DNA from: Aphodoplasma sp045541115
Lineage (GTDB): Bacteria > Bacillota > Clostridia > UBA1381 > UMGS1253
Assembly: GCA_045541115.1 (NCBI GenBank)
Contig: JAZQIM010000015.1
Coordinates: 62,001-126,000 of the forward strand
Direction of reading: 5' to 3'
DNA: 64,000 nucleotides
Shown: piece by piece, positions 9,702 to 19,396 of the stretch
Layout of the letters: the number at the start of each line of letters is the position of its first letter
How positions within the stretch are numbered: the first letter of the stretch is position 1
The notes under the pieces: generated by a model
What the model was told of the DNA's origin: nothing
What the model saw: only the letters and a program-made list of their open reading frames with translations
The model's database searches: none
Translations under genes and position numbers: made by a program

Positions 9702-10769
9702 TTATTTTTTTAGCGGTTTAGAAAGCGGATTAACAGCTTCATTATCAATGCGCTCCGTTTTTCCAACATTAAGTCTTTCGCGAATCAACGCCTCAATCTT
9801 CGCTGTAAACTCCGGATTTTCCTCCATATATTTTCTTACATTATCTCTTCCCTGTCCAAGTCTTTCGCCTTCATAAGCAAACCATGAGCCGCTCTTTTTT
9901 ATTATGTCAAGCGACGTCGCAACATCTAAGATGTTTCCTTCACTCGAAATGCCTTTGCCATACAAAATATCAAATTCTGCTTCTTTAAACGGTGGCGCAA
10001 CCTTATTTTTTACAACCTTTACTCTCGCACGGTTACCGATTATTTCGCTGCCATTTTTAATCGCTTCAACCTTTCTTATGTCAAGACGTACTGATGCATA
10101 AAACTTTAGTGCTCGTCCACCTGTCGTCGTTTCAGGATTGCCGTAAATCACGCCAACCTTTTCACGAAGCTGATTTATAAATATCGCAATCGTATTTGAT
10201 TTATTAAGTATTCCGGCAAGCTTACGAAGTGCCTGTGACATAAGGCGCGCATGAAGTCCTACGTGTGAGTCGCCCATCTCGCCATCGATTTCTGCCTTTG
10301 GCACAAGCGCTGCAACCGAGTCAACTACTACTACATCTATAGCGCCGCTTCTTACAAGAGCTTCCATTATCTCAAGTGCCTGTTCTCCTGTATCAGGCTG
10401 TGCAACAAGCAAATTATCAATATCTACTCCAAGATTCTTTGCATATTCGGGGTCAAGCGCATGCTCTGCATCTATAAATGCAACCTCTCCGCCAAGCTTT
10501 TGTGCCTGCGCAACAACATGAAGCGTGAGCGTCGTCTTGCCAGATGATTCAGGTCCGTATATTTCTACGATTCTTCCACGCGGAAGTCCGCCTATTCCAA
10601 GCGCTAAATCAAGACTCATTGAGCCAGTAGGAATTGCCTCTATATTATGCTTTGTGTTTTCTCCAAGCTTCATTATCGAGCCTTCGCCAAATTGCTTGCG
10701 TATTCCCGTAAGCGCCGCATCAAGCGCCTTTCTCTTTTCCGATGTGTTTTCATTAAAATTTTCAGACAT
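9702..10769 (-). CDS. recA: recombinase A
   Basis: ATP-dependent strand-exchange protein and LexA coprotease. 355 residues. Walker A is GPESSGKTTLT; the MAW motif, the L1/L2 loops and the conserved NQLREKVGVIYGNPETTTGG are all present. The short C-terminal tail is rich in charged residues. ATG 10769 follows a purine-rich AGAGAGGAT. The gene has its own strong promoter with a LexA-like box, in a 77-base gap after cinA. The cinA-recA order is common in Firmicutes. Confidence 0.98.
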   Translation of the reverse strand: MSENFNENTSEKRKALDAALTGIRKQFGEGSIMKLGENTKHNIEAIPTGSMSLDLALGIGGLPRGRIVEIYGPESSGKTTLTLHVVAQAQKLGGEVAFIDAEHALDPEYAKNLGVDIDNLLVAQPDTGEQALEIMEALVRSGAIDVVVVDSVAALVPKAEIDGEMGDSHVGLHARLMSQALRKLAGILNKSNTIAIFINQLREKVGVIYGNPETTTGGRALKFYASVRLDIRKVEAIKNGSEIIGNRARVKVVKNKVAPPFKEAEFDILYGKGISSEGNILDVATSLDIIKKSGSWFAYEGERLGQGRDNVRKYMEENPEFTAKIEALIRERLNVGKTERIDNEAVNPLSKPLKK

Positions 10770-10787
10770 ATTTTATCCTCTCTTTCG

Positions 10788-10801
10788 CAAACAAATGTTC
10801 T
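10788..10801 (-). promoter_or_regulatory. LexA (SOS) box of recA
   Basis: On the minus strand AGAACATTTGTTTG, close to the Gram-positive box CGAACRNRYGTTCG. It lies just downstream of the -10, where bound LexA would cover the transcription start. SOS control of recA is inferred. Confidence 0.7.
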
Positions 10802-10809
10802 ATAATAAT

Positions 10810-10838
10810 ATTATACTTCTTTTATTCGCCTATGTCAA
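10810..10838 (-). promoter_or_regulatory. recA promoter
   Basis: TTGACA (10833-10838), 17-base spacer, TATAAT (10810-10815), minus strand: a full-consensus sigma-A promoter. Confidence 0.88.
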
Positions 10839-10846
10839 CACATTTT

Positions 10847-12082
10847 TTAATTATTCATCAAATACTTTCGCAAAATGTCAAACGCGCTTGTGCATGCACG
10901 AACTCTGATTTTCTCTCTGTTTCCGGTAAAATTAAATTTATATGCTTTTGAAAAATTTTTGTCGGCAATTCCAATATAAACAAGTCCGACCGGATTATTT
11001 CTCTCATCACTACCCGGTCCTGCCACGCCTGTAACACTTATCGCTACATCGGCGCCCGAAGCGTTAAGCGCCCCACTCGCCATCTCTTTTGCACACTCCT
11101 CGCTTACAGCTCCATATTTTTCAAGCGTGTCTTCGTCTACATTAAGAAGCCTTTTCTTTGCATCGCATGAGTACGTAACGAAGCCTTGTTCAAATACTTT
11201 TGATGCGCCCGAAACACTCGTCATACTTTGCGCCAAAAGACCGCCTGTGCAGCTTTCAGCAAACGATACCCTCATATTCTTTTTATCGAGCATGTCGCAG
11301 ACTACCGAATAGATTGTATCATCATCCGCTCCATATACACACTCTCCCAAAGTTTTTCGTATATATTCTTCGGCAGGCTCAATAAGCCCTTTTGCTTCTT
11401 CTTTATCTTTAGCTTTTGCCGTTATGCGCAGCGTAACCTCATTTGCTTTTGCATACGGCGCTACAGTAGGATTAGTCGAGTTTTTCATAAAATCAAAAAG
11501 CTTTTCTTCGACGCCTGATTCGCCCATGCCAATTATTTTTAGCGTCTTTGAAAAAAGTACGCTGTCAGATTTTTTATAAAGATACGGTAGAACGCTTTCA
11601 TTATACATCGGCACAAGCTCGTTTGGCGGTCCCGGTAAAAATATTGCAATTTTGCCATCCTTTTCAATAATTCCGCCGGGCGCAGTGCCATTATTGTTTT
11701 TTAGTACAATGCAGCCTTGAGGCATATATGCCTGTTTTATATTTGAATCAGGCATAGTGCGATTCATATAGTTAAAATAACTTTTAATATCGCCAACACA
11801 CTCATCATCAAGGTAGAGCGGCGCTCCCATAACCTCAGAGAGCATTTCCTTTGTTATATCATCACTTGTTGGACCAAGTCCACCTGATGTGATTATAATA
11901 TCCGAACGCAACAGTGCCGTTTTTATAACATCGCAAAGGCGCTCTTTATTGTCGCCAACAACAGTTTGATAATAAAGATTTATTCCAAGCTGCGAAAGCT
12001 GTTTAGCCAAAAATTGCGAATCTGTATTTAATATTTCTCCAAGTAAGAGCTCTGTGCCAACCGCTATAAGCTCTGCAGTCAT
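10847..12082 (-). CDS. cinA: CinA (MoCF-like domain plus nicotinamide-nucleotide amidase)
   Basis: Two-domain protein of 411 residues. The N-terminal MoCF/COG1058 domain (GTELLLGEILNTDSQFLA, TSGGLGPTSDDITKE) is associated with ADP-ribose pyrophosphatase activity. The C-terminal CinA domain (FAESCTGGLLAQSMTSVSG, SVTGVAGPG) is associated with NMN deamidase activity, recycling pyridine nucleotides released by DNA ligase. ATG 12082 is chosen over GTG 12091 because the purine-rich GGGAAG is about 8 bases from the ATG. It is probably the last gene of the long leftward operon before recA's own promoter. Confidence 0.95.
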   Translation of the reverse strand: MTAELIAVGTELLLGEILNTDSQFLAKQLSQLGINLYYQTVVGDNKERLCDVIKTALLRSDIIITSGGLGPTSDDITKEMLSEVMGAPLYLDDECVGDIKSYFNYMNRTMPDSNIKQAYMPQGCIVLKNNNGTAPGGIIEKDGKIAIFLPGPPNELVPMYNESVLPYLYKKSDSVLFSKTLKIIGMGESGVEEKLFDFMKNSTNPTVAPYAKANEVTLRITAKAKDKEEAKGLIEPAEEYIRKTLGECVYGADDDTIYSVVCDMLDKKNMRVSFAESCTGGLLAQSMTSVSGASKVFEQGFVTYSCDAKKRLLNVDEDTLEKYGAVSEECAKEMASGALNASGADVAISVTGVAGPGSDERNNPVGLVYIGIADKNFSKAYKFNFTGNREKIRVRACTSAFDILRKYLMNN

Positions 12083-12124
12083 TTTCGTCACTTCCCAACA
12101 TTATGAGTCTATACGCTAAAGCCT

Positions 12125-13297
12125 TTATTTTGGCTCTACGACAATCGTTTCAATTCCTTCTATTGCACTATCAATCAGTCTATCAATATCAAGCACCGAC
12201 TCACTTTTTATAATTCTGTCCAATTTAGGCTTTGTAGTCGGATGCTTCGGAGTAAATACCGTGCAGCAATCCTCATATGGAAGAATCGATGTCTCAAACG
12301 CACCCATATCACGCGATATGCGAACGATTTGCTCTTTATCCATTCCTATAAGCGGACGAAATACTGGCATATCTACTACTGAATTAGTAACGTGAAGTGC
12401 CTGCATCGTCTGACTCGCAACTTGTCCAAGGCTCTCTCCTGTAATAAGTGCTTCTGTATTGTTAAGCCTTGCGACTTTTTCTGAAATTTTCATCATAAAG
12501 CGGCGCATAATAAGCGTCAAATGCTCCTCAGGGCAGTTATCCCTAATTGCAAGCTGAATTTCTGTAAAAGGTACTATGTGAAGGCGTATCGGCGTTGCGT
12601 ACCCTGCGAGTATCGATGCAAGAGATATAACTTTTTCCTTTGCACGCTCACTTGTATACGGATAACTAAAAAAGTTTATCGCCTCAAGCTGCACACCACG
12701 TTTTGCCATCATATATCCTGCCACAGGGCTGTCGATTCCACCTGATAATAGAAGCGACGCGCGCCCGCCTGTACCGATAGGAAGTCCGCCCTGACCTGCA
12801 ATTTTTTTGCAGTATACATACGCTGCAAAATCGCGCACCTCAACCATTACTATATTTTCAGGGTTGTTAACATCAACTTTTGCGTCATCTAATTTACTTA
12901 GCATATATCCGCCAACCTCACGGCATATTTCAGGCGATTTCATCGGGAATTTTTTGTCGGCTCTTTTTGCCTCTACTTTAAATGTCTTTCCACTGATTAC
13001 GTCTTCTCCGCAATACTCTGTTGCCGCGCGTTTTATCGAATCGATGTCCTTTTCACACACGCCTGCGCGAGTTATACTTACTATTCCAAACACCTTTTTA
13101 AGTCGGCTTATTACATCGTCTATGTCAACCTCTTTGGGCGGGTCAACATATATTGCTGCCTGTGCGCGCGAAACATCAATATCGCCAAGTGGCTTTAGAG
13201 CACTTTTGATATTTTTTAAAAGTATATTTTCAAATACAGGACGGTTTAATCCTTTCAAGATTATTTCTCCGTATTTTACAAGCACGATTTCCTTCAC
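12125..13297 (-). CDS. thiI: tRNA 4-thiouridine synthetase
   Basis: Adenylates U8 of tRNA and transfers sulfur to give s4U; in some organisms it also feeds thiazole synthesis. 390 residues: NFLD and THUMP RNA-binding domains (~1-165), then a PP-loop ATPase with LLSGGIDSPVAGYMMAKRG. There is no C-terminal rhodanese domain, so sulfur must come directly from a partner; the NifS-like desulfurase encoded 4 bases upstream is the obvious donor, as in Bacillus. The start is GTG 13297 behind GGGG. Confidence 0.95.
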   Translation of the reverse strand: MKEIVLVKYGEIILKGLNRPVFENILLKNIKSALKPLGDIDVSRAQAAIYVDPPKEVDIDDVISRLKKVFGIVSITRAGVCEKDIDSIKRAATEYCGEDVISGKTFKVEAKRADKKFPMKSPEICREVGGYMLSKLDDAKVDVNNPENIVMVEVRDFAAYVYCKKIAGQGGLPIGTGGRASLLLSGGIDSPVAGYMMAKRGVQLEAINFFSYPYTSERAKEKVISLASILAGYATPIRLHIVPFTEIQLAIRDNCPEEHLTLIMRRFMMKISEKVARLNNTEALITGESLGQVASQTMQALHVTNSVVDMPVFRPLIGMDKEQIVRISRDMGAFETSILPYEDCCTVFTPKHPTTKPKLDRIIKSESVLDIDRLIDSAIEGIETIVVEPK

Positions 13298-13301
13298 TTT
13301 T

Positions 13302-14465
13302 CTATCCCCTAACGTATTTTCTTATATTTCTTACTTCGTCTTCTACTACCTTTGCTGCATATTCGATCTCATCAATCGTATTTGAAGCACAAAAACTAAA
13401 GCGTATTGCTCCTTCAACTTCACGTTTGTCCTTCCCCATACATACAAGTGTACGACTCGGCGACGGAGCATTTGATGCACACGCTGAGCCGGTAGAAACA
13501 TATATATTTTTGCTTTCAAGCGCATGGAGAAGTATCTCTGATTTTATGCCGAGAAATGACACGTTTAAGATATATGCAAACGAATCCTCGTCGCCATTTA
13601 TTACTACATCACAAATGTTACTCTTTATCAGCTCACATAACCTTTTCTTAAGCATTAAAACATGATTATAATTTTTCTCTATGTTATCCTTTTGCATTTT
13701 TGCTGCGCTCGCAAATCCTACAGCGCCAAAGACATTTTCTGTGCCGGAGCGAAGGTTTGACTGCTGATGGCCGCCAAATACGCTAGGATTTATCCTGATA
13801 CCTTTTTTAACATACAAAAGCCCTACGCCTTTCGGACCGTGAATTTTGTGTGCGCTTGCACATAGCATATCTATTCCAAGTTTTTCCGGTTTTATATCTA
13901 TCTTCCCAAACGATTGCACTGCATCAACAAACAGCGCTGCATTTGGCGATTTCTTCGTCATAATGCTTTTTAATTTTTCAATCGGCATTATAGAGCCGAC
14001 TTCATTATTTACATGCATTACACACACTAACACAGTGTCGGTGCGAAGCATATTCTCAAACTCATCAATGCTTATATTACCGCTTCCATCGACGCCGAGC
14101 CAGTCGACTTCATAACCATTATCCTGCGCATGCTTTATAGTCTCATACACTGCCGGATGCTCAATTTTTGTGCATATAATGTGTTTTCCGCGTCTTTTTG
14201 ATGCATCTAAATATCCGTTAATTGCAATGTTTGCACTCTCTGTTGCACCGCTCGTTATATATATGCATCCGCTATCGCACGAAAGGCATTTTGCGAGCGT
14301 CTCCTTTGCTTCTTCAAACTCCTTTTCTGCTTTCATGCCAAGACGATGCAGTGACGACGGGTTTGCATATGAATTACACAGCACGCGCATCATCTCATCA
14401 TTTACTTCTTTTGATGTTTTTGTAGTAGCGCTGTTATCTAAATATATTTCTTTCATTTCTTCCAT
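13302..14465 (-). CDS. cysteine desulfurase (NifS-like, ThiI partner)
   Basis: PLP enzyme that releases sulfane sulfur from cysteine. 387 residues. The PLP lysine is in CASAHKIHGPKGVGLLYV, and the active-site cysteine lies in the STGSACAS loop followed by PSPSRTL. The N-terminus IYLDNSATT is typical. AGGTGA five bases before ATG 14465 fixes the start. Its position directly before thiI suggests dedication to tRNA thiolation, like Bacillus NifZ, rather than general Fe-S assembly (no iscU/sufU nearby); that role is inferred. Confidence 0.93.
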   Translation of the reverse strand: MEEMKEIYLDNSATTKTSKEVNDEMMRVLCNSYANPSSLHRLGMKAEKEFEEAKETLAKCLSCDSGCIYITSGATESANIAINGYLDASKRRGKHIICTKIEHPAVYETIKHAQDNGYEVDWLGVDGSGNISIDEFENMLRTDTVLVCVMHVNNEVGSIMPIEKLKSIMTKKSPNAALFVDAVQSFGKIDIKPEKLGIDMLCASAHKIHGPKGVGLLYVKKGIRINPSVFGGHQQSNLRSGTENVFGAVGFASAAKMQKDNIEKNYNHVLMLKKRLCELIKSNICDVVINGDEDSFAYILNVSFLGIKSEILLHALESKNIYVSTGSACASNAPSPSRTLVCMGKDKREVEGAIRFSFCASNTIDEIEYAAKVVEDEVRNIRKYVRG

Positions 14466-14476
14466 CTTATCACCTG

Positions 14477-15787
14477 TTATTTGTGCATTGTATCTATTAT
14501 TTTTTCTACAAATTCAGCGTTAGTTTTTGTGCGCGTAAGTTTATTTAATATTTCCTCTGTAACATCAACCGTGTTTCTACTGCTCATCGCTTTGCGCACA
14601 GCCCACACAGCAGAAAGCTCATCTTCGCCAAGCAGCGCTTCTTCACGTCTTGTTCCCGACTTTGCAATATCGATTGCCGGAAATACCCTTCTTTCCTGAA
14701 GCTGTCTGTCAAGTCGAAGCTCCATATTACCCGTACCCTTAAACTCTTCAAAGATTACGTCATCCATACGACTTCCCGTTTCGACAAGTGCCGTCGCAAG
14801 TATCGTAAGGCTTCCGCCTTCTTCAATGTTTCTTGCTGCACCAAAAAACCTTTTCGGCTTATGAAATGCCCCCGGGTCAAGTCCGCCTGAAAGAGTACGT
14901 CCCGTAGGCGGCACTATAAGGTTGTATGCGCGCGCAAGACGCGTTATCGAGTCAAGAAGTATTACAACATCTTTTTTGTGCTCAACAAGCCTTTTTGCCC
15001 TTTCTAAAACAAGCTCTGCAATCTTTGCATGATGCTCCGGTGTTTCATCAAACGTCGAATAGATAACTTCTCCGTCGATTGAGCGCTTCATGTCGGTAAC
15101 TTCTTCCGGTCTTTCATCTATCAATAGTACAATAAGCTTTACATCCGGATGATTTTTTGTAATGCTTTGCGCTATGTTTTTAAGAAGTGTCGTTTTTCCT
15201 GCTTTTGGCGGGGAAACTATAAGCCCACGCTGGCCATAGCCGAGCGGCGCAATCAAATCTATCAGTCGCATCGAAAATTCGTTGGCATCCGTTTCAAGAT
15301 GGATTCTCTTTTTTGGATAAATTGGTGTTAGCGTATCGAAAGCACGTCTTCTAAGGCACACATCAACCGAATCTCCATTTACCCTATGCACAAACAAAAG
15401 CGGCGCATACTTTTCATCGCCTGCAGCTATGCGCGCATCGCCTATAATCTCATCGCCCGTCTGCAATTTAAAGCGTCGTATCTGTGTGTTTGATACGTAT
15501 ATATCCTTTGCACTCGACTCATAATTGTCAAAGCGTATAAATCCGTATCCGTCTGAAAGCACCTCAAGAAAACCGCGGACTTCAACTACATCGCTCGGTC
15601 TTTGACGCACTTTTGTTTTGTCTGTTTTCGTATTTGCTTCTGCCTTATTTTGCTCGTTATTCTTTTCGACAATGCACTCAATGAGCTGTGCTTTTTTAAG
15701 TCCTGACACTTTTGTGATTCCCATCGTCTTTGCCATCTCACGCAAAATAGCAAGTGATTTTTTATTTAAATTTTCTGACTCCTGCAT
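14477..15787 (-). CDS. rho: transcription termination factor Rho
   Basis: Hexameric RNA-dependent helicase that terminates transcription. 436 residues: Rho N-terminal helix bundle, a short Lys/Glu/Thr-rich insert (~residues 46-65), cold-shock-like primary RNA-binding domain (GFLEVLSDGYGFIRF), then the RecA-type ATPase with Walker A PPKAGKTTLLKNIA, VVILLDSITRLARAYN and the Q/R loops. All core motifs are present. Confidence 0.97.
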   Translation of the reverse strand: MQESENLNKKSLAILREMAKTMGITKVSGLKKAQLIECIVEKNNEQNKAEANTKTDKTKVRQRPSDVVEVRGFLEVLSDGYGFIRFDNYESSAKDIYVSNTQIRRFKLQTGDEIIGDARIAAGDEKYAPLLFVHRVNGDSVDVCLRRRAFDTLTPIYPKKRIHLETDANEFSMRLIDLIAPLGYGQRGLIVSPPKAGKTTLLKNIAQSITKNHPDVKLIVLLIDERPEEVTDMKRSIDGEVIYSTFDETPEHHAKIAELVLERAKRLVEHKKDVVILLDSITRLARAYNLIVPPTGRTLSGGLDPGAFHKPKRFFGAARNIEEGGSLTILATALVETGSRMDDVIFEEFKGTGNMELRLDRQLQERRVFPAIDIAKSGTRREEALLGEDELSAVWAVRKAMSSRNTVDVTEEILNKLTRTKTNAEFVEKIIDTMHK

Positions 15788-15805
15788 TTTACACCCCGAA
15801 CTATT

Positions 15806-16519
15806 TTATTTTACAAACATCTTTGCAATCATATTTGACTGATAAAAGTTATTGTATATGTATGACTTGTCAATTGTGTCTTTTATAAACGAAAGCTCGC
15901 TAAAGCCTGAAAGTGAAACACATATTGCTATTACAAGATATGAAATCAAAACTCCATTTATAATACCTGCGATAAATCCCGCAAGCTTATTTGCCTCTTT
16001 TAGAAGTGGCAGCTTGAAAATAAGCTCGAGTATCTTTTTTACAATCCATAGCGCTATTAAAATCAGCACAAATAAAAGTATTCCCGATATAAGCTTCATA
16101 AAGGCAGTGCTAAGCGATGTGCTTACTGCCTGCGCTGCCGTAACGCGCGCTGTACGCATTAAAAAATCACTCTGCTCAAAAACGCTGCTAAACATAAATG
16201 ACGGAAGCTTCATATTGCTTATTATTCCTTCCGTTGTGCCTTCGCTCGCGCTTTCTTCTGCTTGTGCGTTTTCTTTATCATTTTGCGCATCTCCACTCAC
16301 AGCCTTATAAACAGATGTTTGAATACTGTTTGACACATTTTGTCCAACGCTCGTACTCGTTACAAATTCTGAAAAAGGCACATAGAACATAAACGATAAA
16401 AGTGCAGCGAGTAAGAACGTGAGGATAGAAAACGCCGCCTTGATAAAGCCCTTCCTTACTCCTCGCCATACACATACAGCAAGTATTATAACTATAAGTA
16501 TATCAAGAATGTATGCCAT
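15806..16519 (-). CDS. CvpA-family membrane protein
   Basis: 237-residue membrane protein of the CvpA/colicin V production family; molecular role unknown. It has four hydrophobic segments: MAYILDILIVIILAVCVW at the N-terminus, one near 30-50, and two in the C-terminal half (ILLFVLILIALWIV and GIINGVLISYLVIAICV). A polar Ala/Glu-rich stretch (~85-130) lies between the second and third. The SD AAGGAGG before ATG 16519 is strong. It sits between rho and a DUF5711 gene. Confidence 0.85.
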   Translation of the reverse strand: MAYILDILIVIILAVCVWRGVRKGFIKAAFSILTFLLAALLSFMFYVPFSEFVTSTSVGQNVSNSIQTSVYKAVSGDAQNDKENAQAEESASEGTTEGIISNMKLPSFMFSSVFEQSDFLMRTARVTAAQAVSTSLSTAFMKLISGILLFVLILIALWIVKKILELIFKLPLLKEANKLAGFIAGIINGVLISYLVIAICVSLSGFSELSFIKDTIDKSYIYNNFYQSNMIAKMFVK

Positions 16520-16543
16520 AAACCTATCCTCCTTATTCTAAAA

Positions 16544-17758
16544 CTATTTTATTTCAATTATATCGACGCTTGCTGCTGTGAGTCCTGCAGCTCTCTTTGC
16601 TCCTGCAAGAAGTGAAAATGCGTTGTATTTTTTCGTCGTCTGTATAAGATAGAGCTCTTTTCCCGCATCATCGCAAACGGCAATCTCGCTTCCGCCTCCA
16701 TACGCTATTCTGCCATGCTGCGCACTCACGAAGTTAGGCGTCTGGCGCACACTTATTGTGCATTTTTCTTTTCCCTTATTATCTATGGCACTGATGCTTT
16801 TTGCTCCATTTTCATTTTCAAGTGATAAAACGAGTATATCATCACTTTTAAATACCTTATTTACACTTTTATTTTCATACACAAATTCATTTACTACCTC
16901 GCCCGATTCTGACAGGCAAACAGCTCTTTTATCAGTAAGCGCAATAAATCCTTTATCCGCCTTATAAACATTTGTAATAAGATGCGACGGCATCATATGC
17001 GTTTTATACGGCTGCTCGTCATACGTATTAAACATCAAAACGCCGCTCGAAAATACTGCTTCTGCATCATTTTCATCCTGCGTTGTCGTGTTTACAACGG
17101 CAAGTGCAATCTTATTATCGTCACTTCCTATAGCAGCATCTATTATATATGCACTTCCAGAATGCCATACAAATATTTCCTCGCCTTTTGCATCTTTTAC
17201 GCTCGCAAGTCCCTTAAAATGCGGCTCTTTCGATATAATTACAAACTTGCCCGTAGAAGACACCTTCGCGTTTATAATCTCATAGCTCGATTGTGTATGT
17301 AAAATCACTTTTCCGCCATTTATAAGGTATATGTCATTACCGCCTTTGTCTGCTGCAAGTATATAATTTCCGTCAATCGAGAGTATCGGCTCATTAAGCT
17401 TTACATCTATTTCCCACTTCTGCTCGCCATTTTCCGAAAGTGACACTATTTTTTCCTTACCGCATAAAATGACTGAATTTGCCATCGTTTTTAGAACAGT
17501 TTTTTCCTGCTCGGTATATGGCTTTTCAAATATAGTATTTTCGTCAAGGTATAGTGACTGACTGTCGTCATTTGACATATGATTCTTAAATTCGGGCGAT
17601 AGTCCTATTATAAATGCAGATGCAACAACAAGAAGTAAAATTACAATAAGACAAACAAGCCCTACATGCTTTTTTACAAAGCCTAAAAAGCCTCCCGTTC
17701 CTTTTTCTTTTCGCTCTAACTCTTTTTCTCTTTTTCTTCTGTAATCGAGTCTGCTCAT
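16544..17758 (-). CDS. DUF5711-type single-pass membrane protein with beta-propeller-like exterior
   Basis: 404 residues. A short basic cytoplasmic tail (RRKREKELERKEK) is followed by one membrane segment (residues ~33-52, LVCLIVILLLVVASAFII) and a large exported domain. That domain has repeated beta-rich units with GEQKWEIDV, ILAADKGGN and IALTDKRAV-like blades, as in PQQ/WD propellers. The family is seen next to cvpA in Clostridia; its function is unknown. The family assignment is from memory of neighbourhood and topology, so treat it as moderate. Confidence 0.65.
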   Translation of the reverse strand: MSRLDYRRKREKELERKEKGTGGFLGFVKKHVGLVCLIVILLLVVASAFIIGLSPEFKNHMSNDDSQSLYLDENTIFEKPYTEQEKTVLKTMANSVILCGKEKIVSLSENGEQKWEIDVKLNEPILSIDGNYILAADKGGNDIYLINGGKVILHTQSSYEIINAKVSSTGKFVIISKEPHFKGLASVKDAKGEEIFVWHSGSAYIIDAAIGSDDNKIALAVVNTTTQDENDAEAVFSSGVLMFNTYDEQPYKTHMMPSHLITNVYKADKGFIALTDKRAVCLSESGEVVNEFVYENKSVNKVFKSDDILVLSLENENGAKSISAIDNKGKEKCTISVRQTPNFVSAQHGRIAYGGGSEIAVCDDAGKELYLIQTTKKYNAFSLLAGAKRAAGLTAASVDIIEIK

Positions 17759-17776
17759 CTATTTCGCCCCTTTATA

Positions 17777-18526
17777 TTAGAATATGTCAAAACCGTAATC
17801 GACATCTTTCATGTATAATCCGCACGCAGGTGCCGTTATGCCTGCAAGCCGTCTGTCACACGAGTTAATTATTTTTTCTATATCACCCTCATCGATGCGA
17901 CCATCACCGACATATACGAGTGTGCCTGTAATAATTCTGACCATATTATATAAAAATCCGTTACCGCACACATCAATCGTTATTATGTCGCCTTCTTTTT
18001 CTACATCAAGACTGTATATTGTGCGCGTAAATGTTTTTGTCTGCGCATCGCTTGCGCAAAACGCACTAAAATCATGTTCCCCAATAAACGCTTTGCATGC
18101 CCGTTTCATCTTCTTTATGTCGAGTCTGCGCCTGTAATGCCACGCTAAATCTTTCATGAAAACATCGGCATGCGGTGTATTCAAAATTTTATAGATGTAG
18201 CGCTTCTTTTTTACACAAAAACGCGCGTGAAAATCATCAGGCATTGTTTTTGCTGATGTGATTCGTATATCATATGGTAAGATGCAATTTAATGCAAAAG
18301 GTATTTTTTCATCGGGAATTTTTGTGTTTGAAATAAAATTGCAGACATAATTAAGCGCGTGAACACCTGCATCTGTGCGACCGCAACCATAAATAACTAC
18401 TTGCTCACCGCATATTTGTTTTACGGCTTCACAAAGAATTTGCTCGACACTTCTTGCATTATCCTGGCGTTGCCATCCGTGATACGCGCTTCCGTTATAT
18501 TGAAGACGTAGTGCAATGTTTCTCAT
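17777..18526 (-). CDS. truA: tRNA pseudouridine(38-40) synthase
   Basis: Converts U38-U40 in the anticodon stem-loop to pseudouridine. 249 residues, family length. The catalytic Asp is in GCGRTDAGVHAL. RLQYNGSAYHGWQRQ at the N-terminus and FLYNMVRIITGTLV near the end are typical. ATG 18526 is preferred to ATG 18538 because GGAG lies six bases before it. In Firmicutes truA commonly follows the ecf transporter genes, as here. Confidence 0.95.
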   Translation of the reverse strand: MRNIALRLQYNGSAYHGWQRQDNARSVEQILCEAVKQICGEQVVIYGCGRTDAGVHALNYVCNFISNTKIPDEKIPFALNCILPYDIRITSAKTMPDDFHARFCVKKKRYIYKILNTPHADVFMKDLAWHYRRRLDIKKMKRACKAFIGEHDFSAFCASDAQTKTFTRTIYSLDVEKEGDIITIDVCGNGFLYNMVRIITGTLVYVGDGRIDEGDIEKIINSCDRRLAGITAPACGLYMKDVDYGFDIF

Positions 18527-18564
18527 ATTATTCTCCATTTATCACTATGAAATGAATAAAATTT

Positions 18565-19380
18565 TTAAAATAGAAATGTAATATATCCTACCGCAACCGC
18601 TGCCAAAAGACATAAAACGGTTATCAAGATACAAACAATATCACTTTTCGTTATCTTAAGTTTTTTCATGCGCGTTCTGCCATTTCCGCCATTATAACAT
18701 CTGCACTCCATCGCAAGTGCAAGCTCGTCCGCTCTGCGAAATGCACTTATAAACAGCGGCACCAAAAGCGGCACAAGTGCCTTTGCACGTTTTAAAATAT
18801 TTCCCGTTTCAAAATCAGCTCCGCGCGACGTCTGTGCTTTCATAATCTTCTCTGTTTCTTCAAGAAGCGTTGGAATAAAACGTATAGCAATAGTCATCAT
18901 CATCGCAAGCTCGTGTGCCGGAACACCAATTTTTTTAAACGGTGAAAGTAAATGCTCGATACCGTCAGTAAGTGAAATCGGTGATGTCGTAAGCGTTAAA
19001 ATCGACGTGCCAACAATAAGAAAAACAAGTCTTATTATCATAAATGCTGCAAGCCATATTCCTTCCCATGTTGCAACTATGTTTGTATACGGAATACGAA
19101 ATGCTATTCGGCCCTGTGTCATAAATACGTTTAAAACAGCCGTAAATATGATGATAAACAAAAGCGGTTTTAGCCCTTTAAGTACATAGCGCACAGGTAT
19201 TTTTGCGCAGCATATTACAAAAATCGAAAATAGCGCAAACACTATAAATCCGCTAAAATTCTTCACCATAAAAAGCATAACTATATATAACATTGTAAGC
19301 ACAAGCTTGGCTCTCGGGTCAAGTCTGTGAATTATCGAATCCCCCGGCCAGTATTGACCGAGTGTTATATCTTTTAGCAT
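18565..19380 (-). CDS. ecfT: energy-coupling factor transporter transmembrane subunit EcfT
   Basis: Scaffold membrane subunit of an ECF vitamin/metal transporter. 271 residues with about six hydrophobic segments. The two coupling motifs that contact the ATPases are visible: TSRGADFETG near residue 185 and ECRCYNGG near 225, the first being a canonical A-R-G-type box. The substrate-specific S protein is not in the operon, so this is probably a shared group II module; queT at 27304 is one possible S-component partner in this window. Confidence 0.93.
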   Translation of the reverse strand: MLKDITLGQYWPGDSIIHRLDPRAKLVLTMLYIVMLFMVKNFSGFIVFALFSIFVICCAKIPVRYVLKGLKPLLFIIIFTAVLNVFMTQGRIAFRIPYTNIVATWEGIWLAAFMIIRLVFLIVGTSILTLTTSPISLTDGIEHLLSPFKKIGVPAHELAMMMTIAIRFIPTLLEETEKIMKAQTSRGADFETGNILKRAKALVPLLVPLFISAFRRADELALAMECRCYNGGNGRTRMKKLKITKSDIVCILITVLCLLAAVAVGYITFLF

Positions 19381-19396
19381 ATTTATCTCCCATAAA

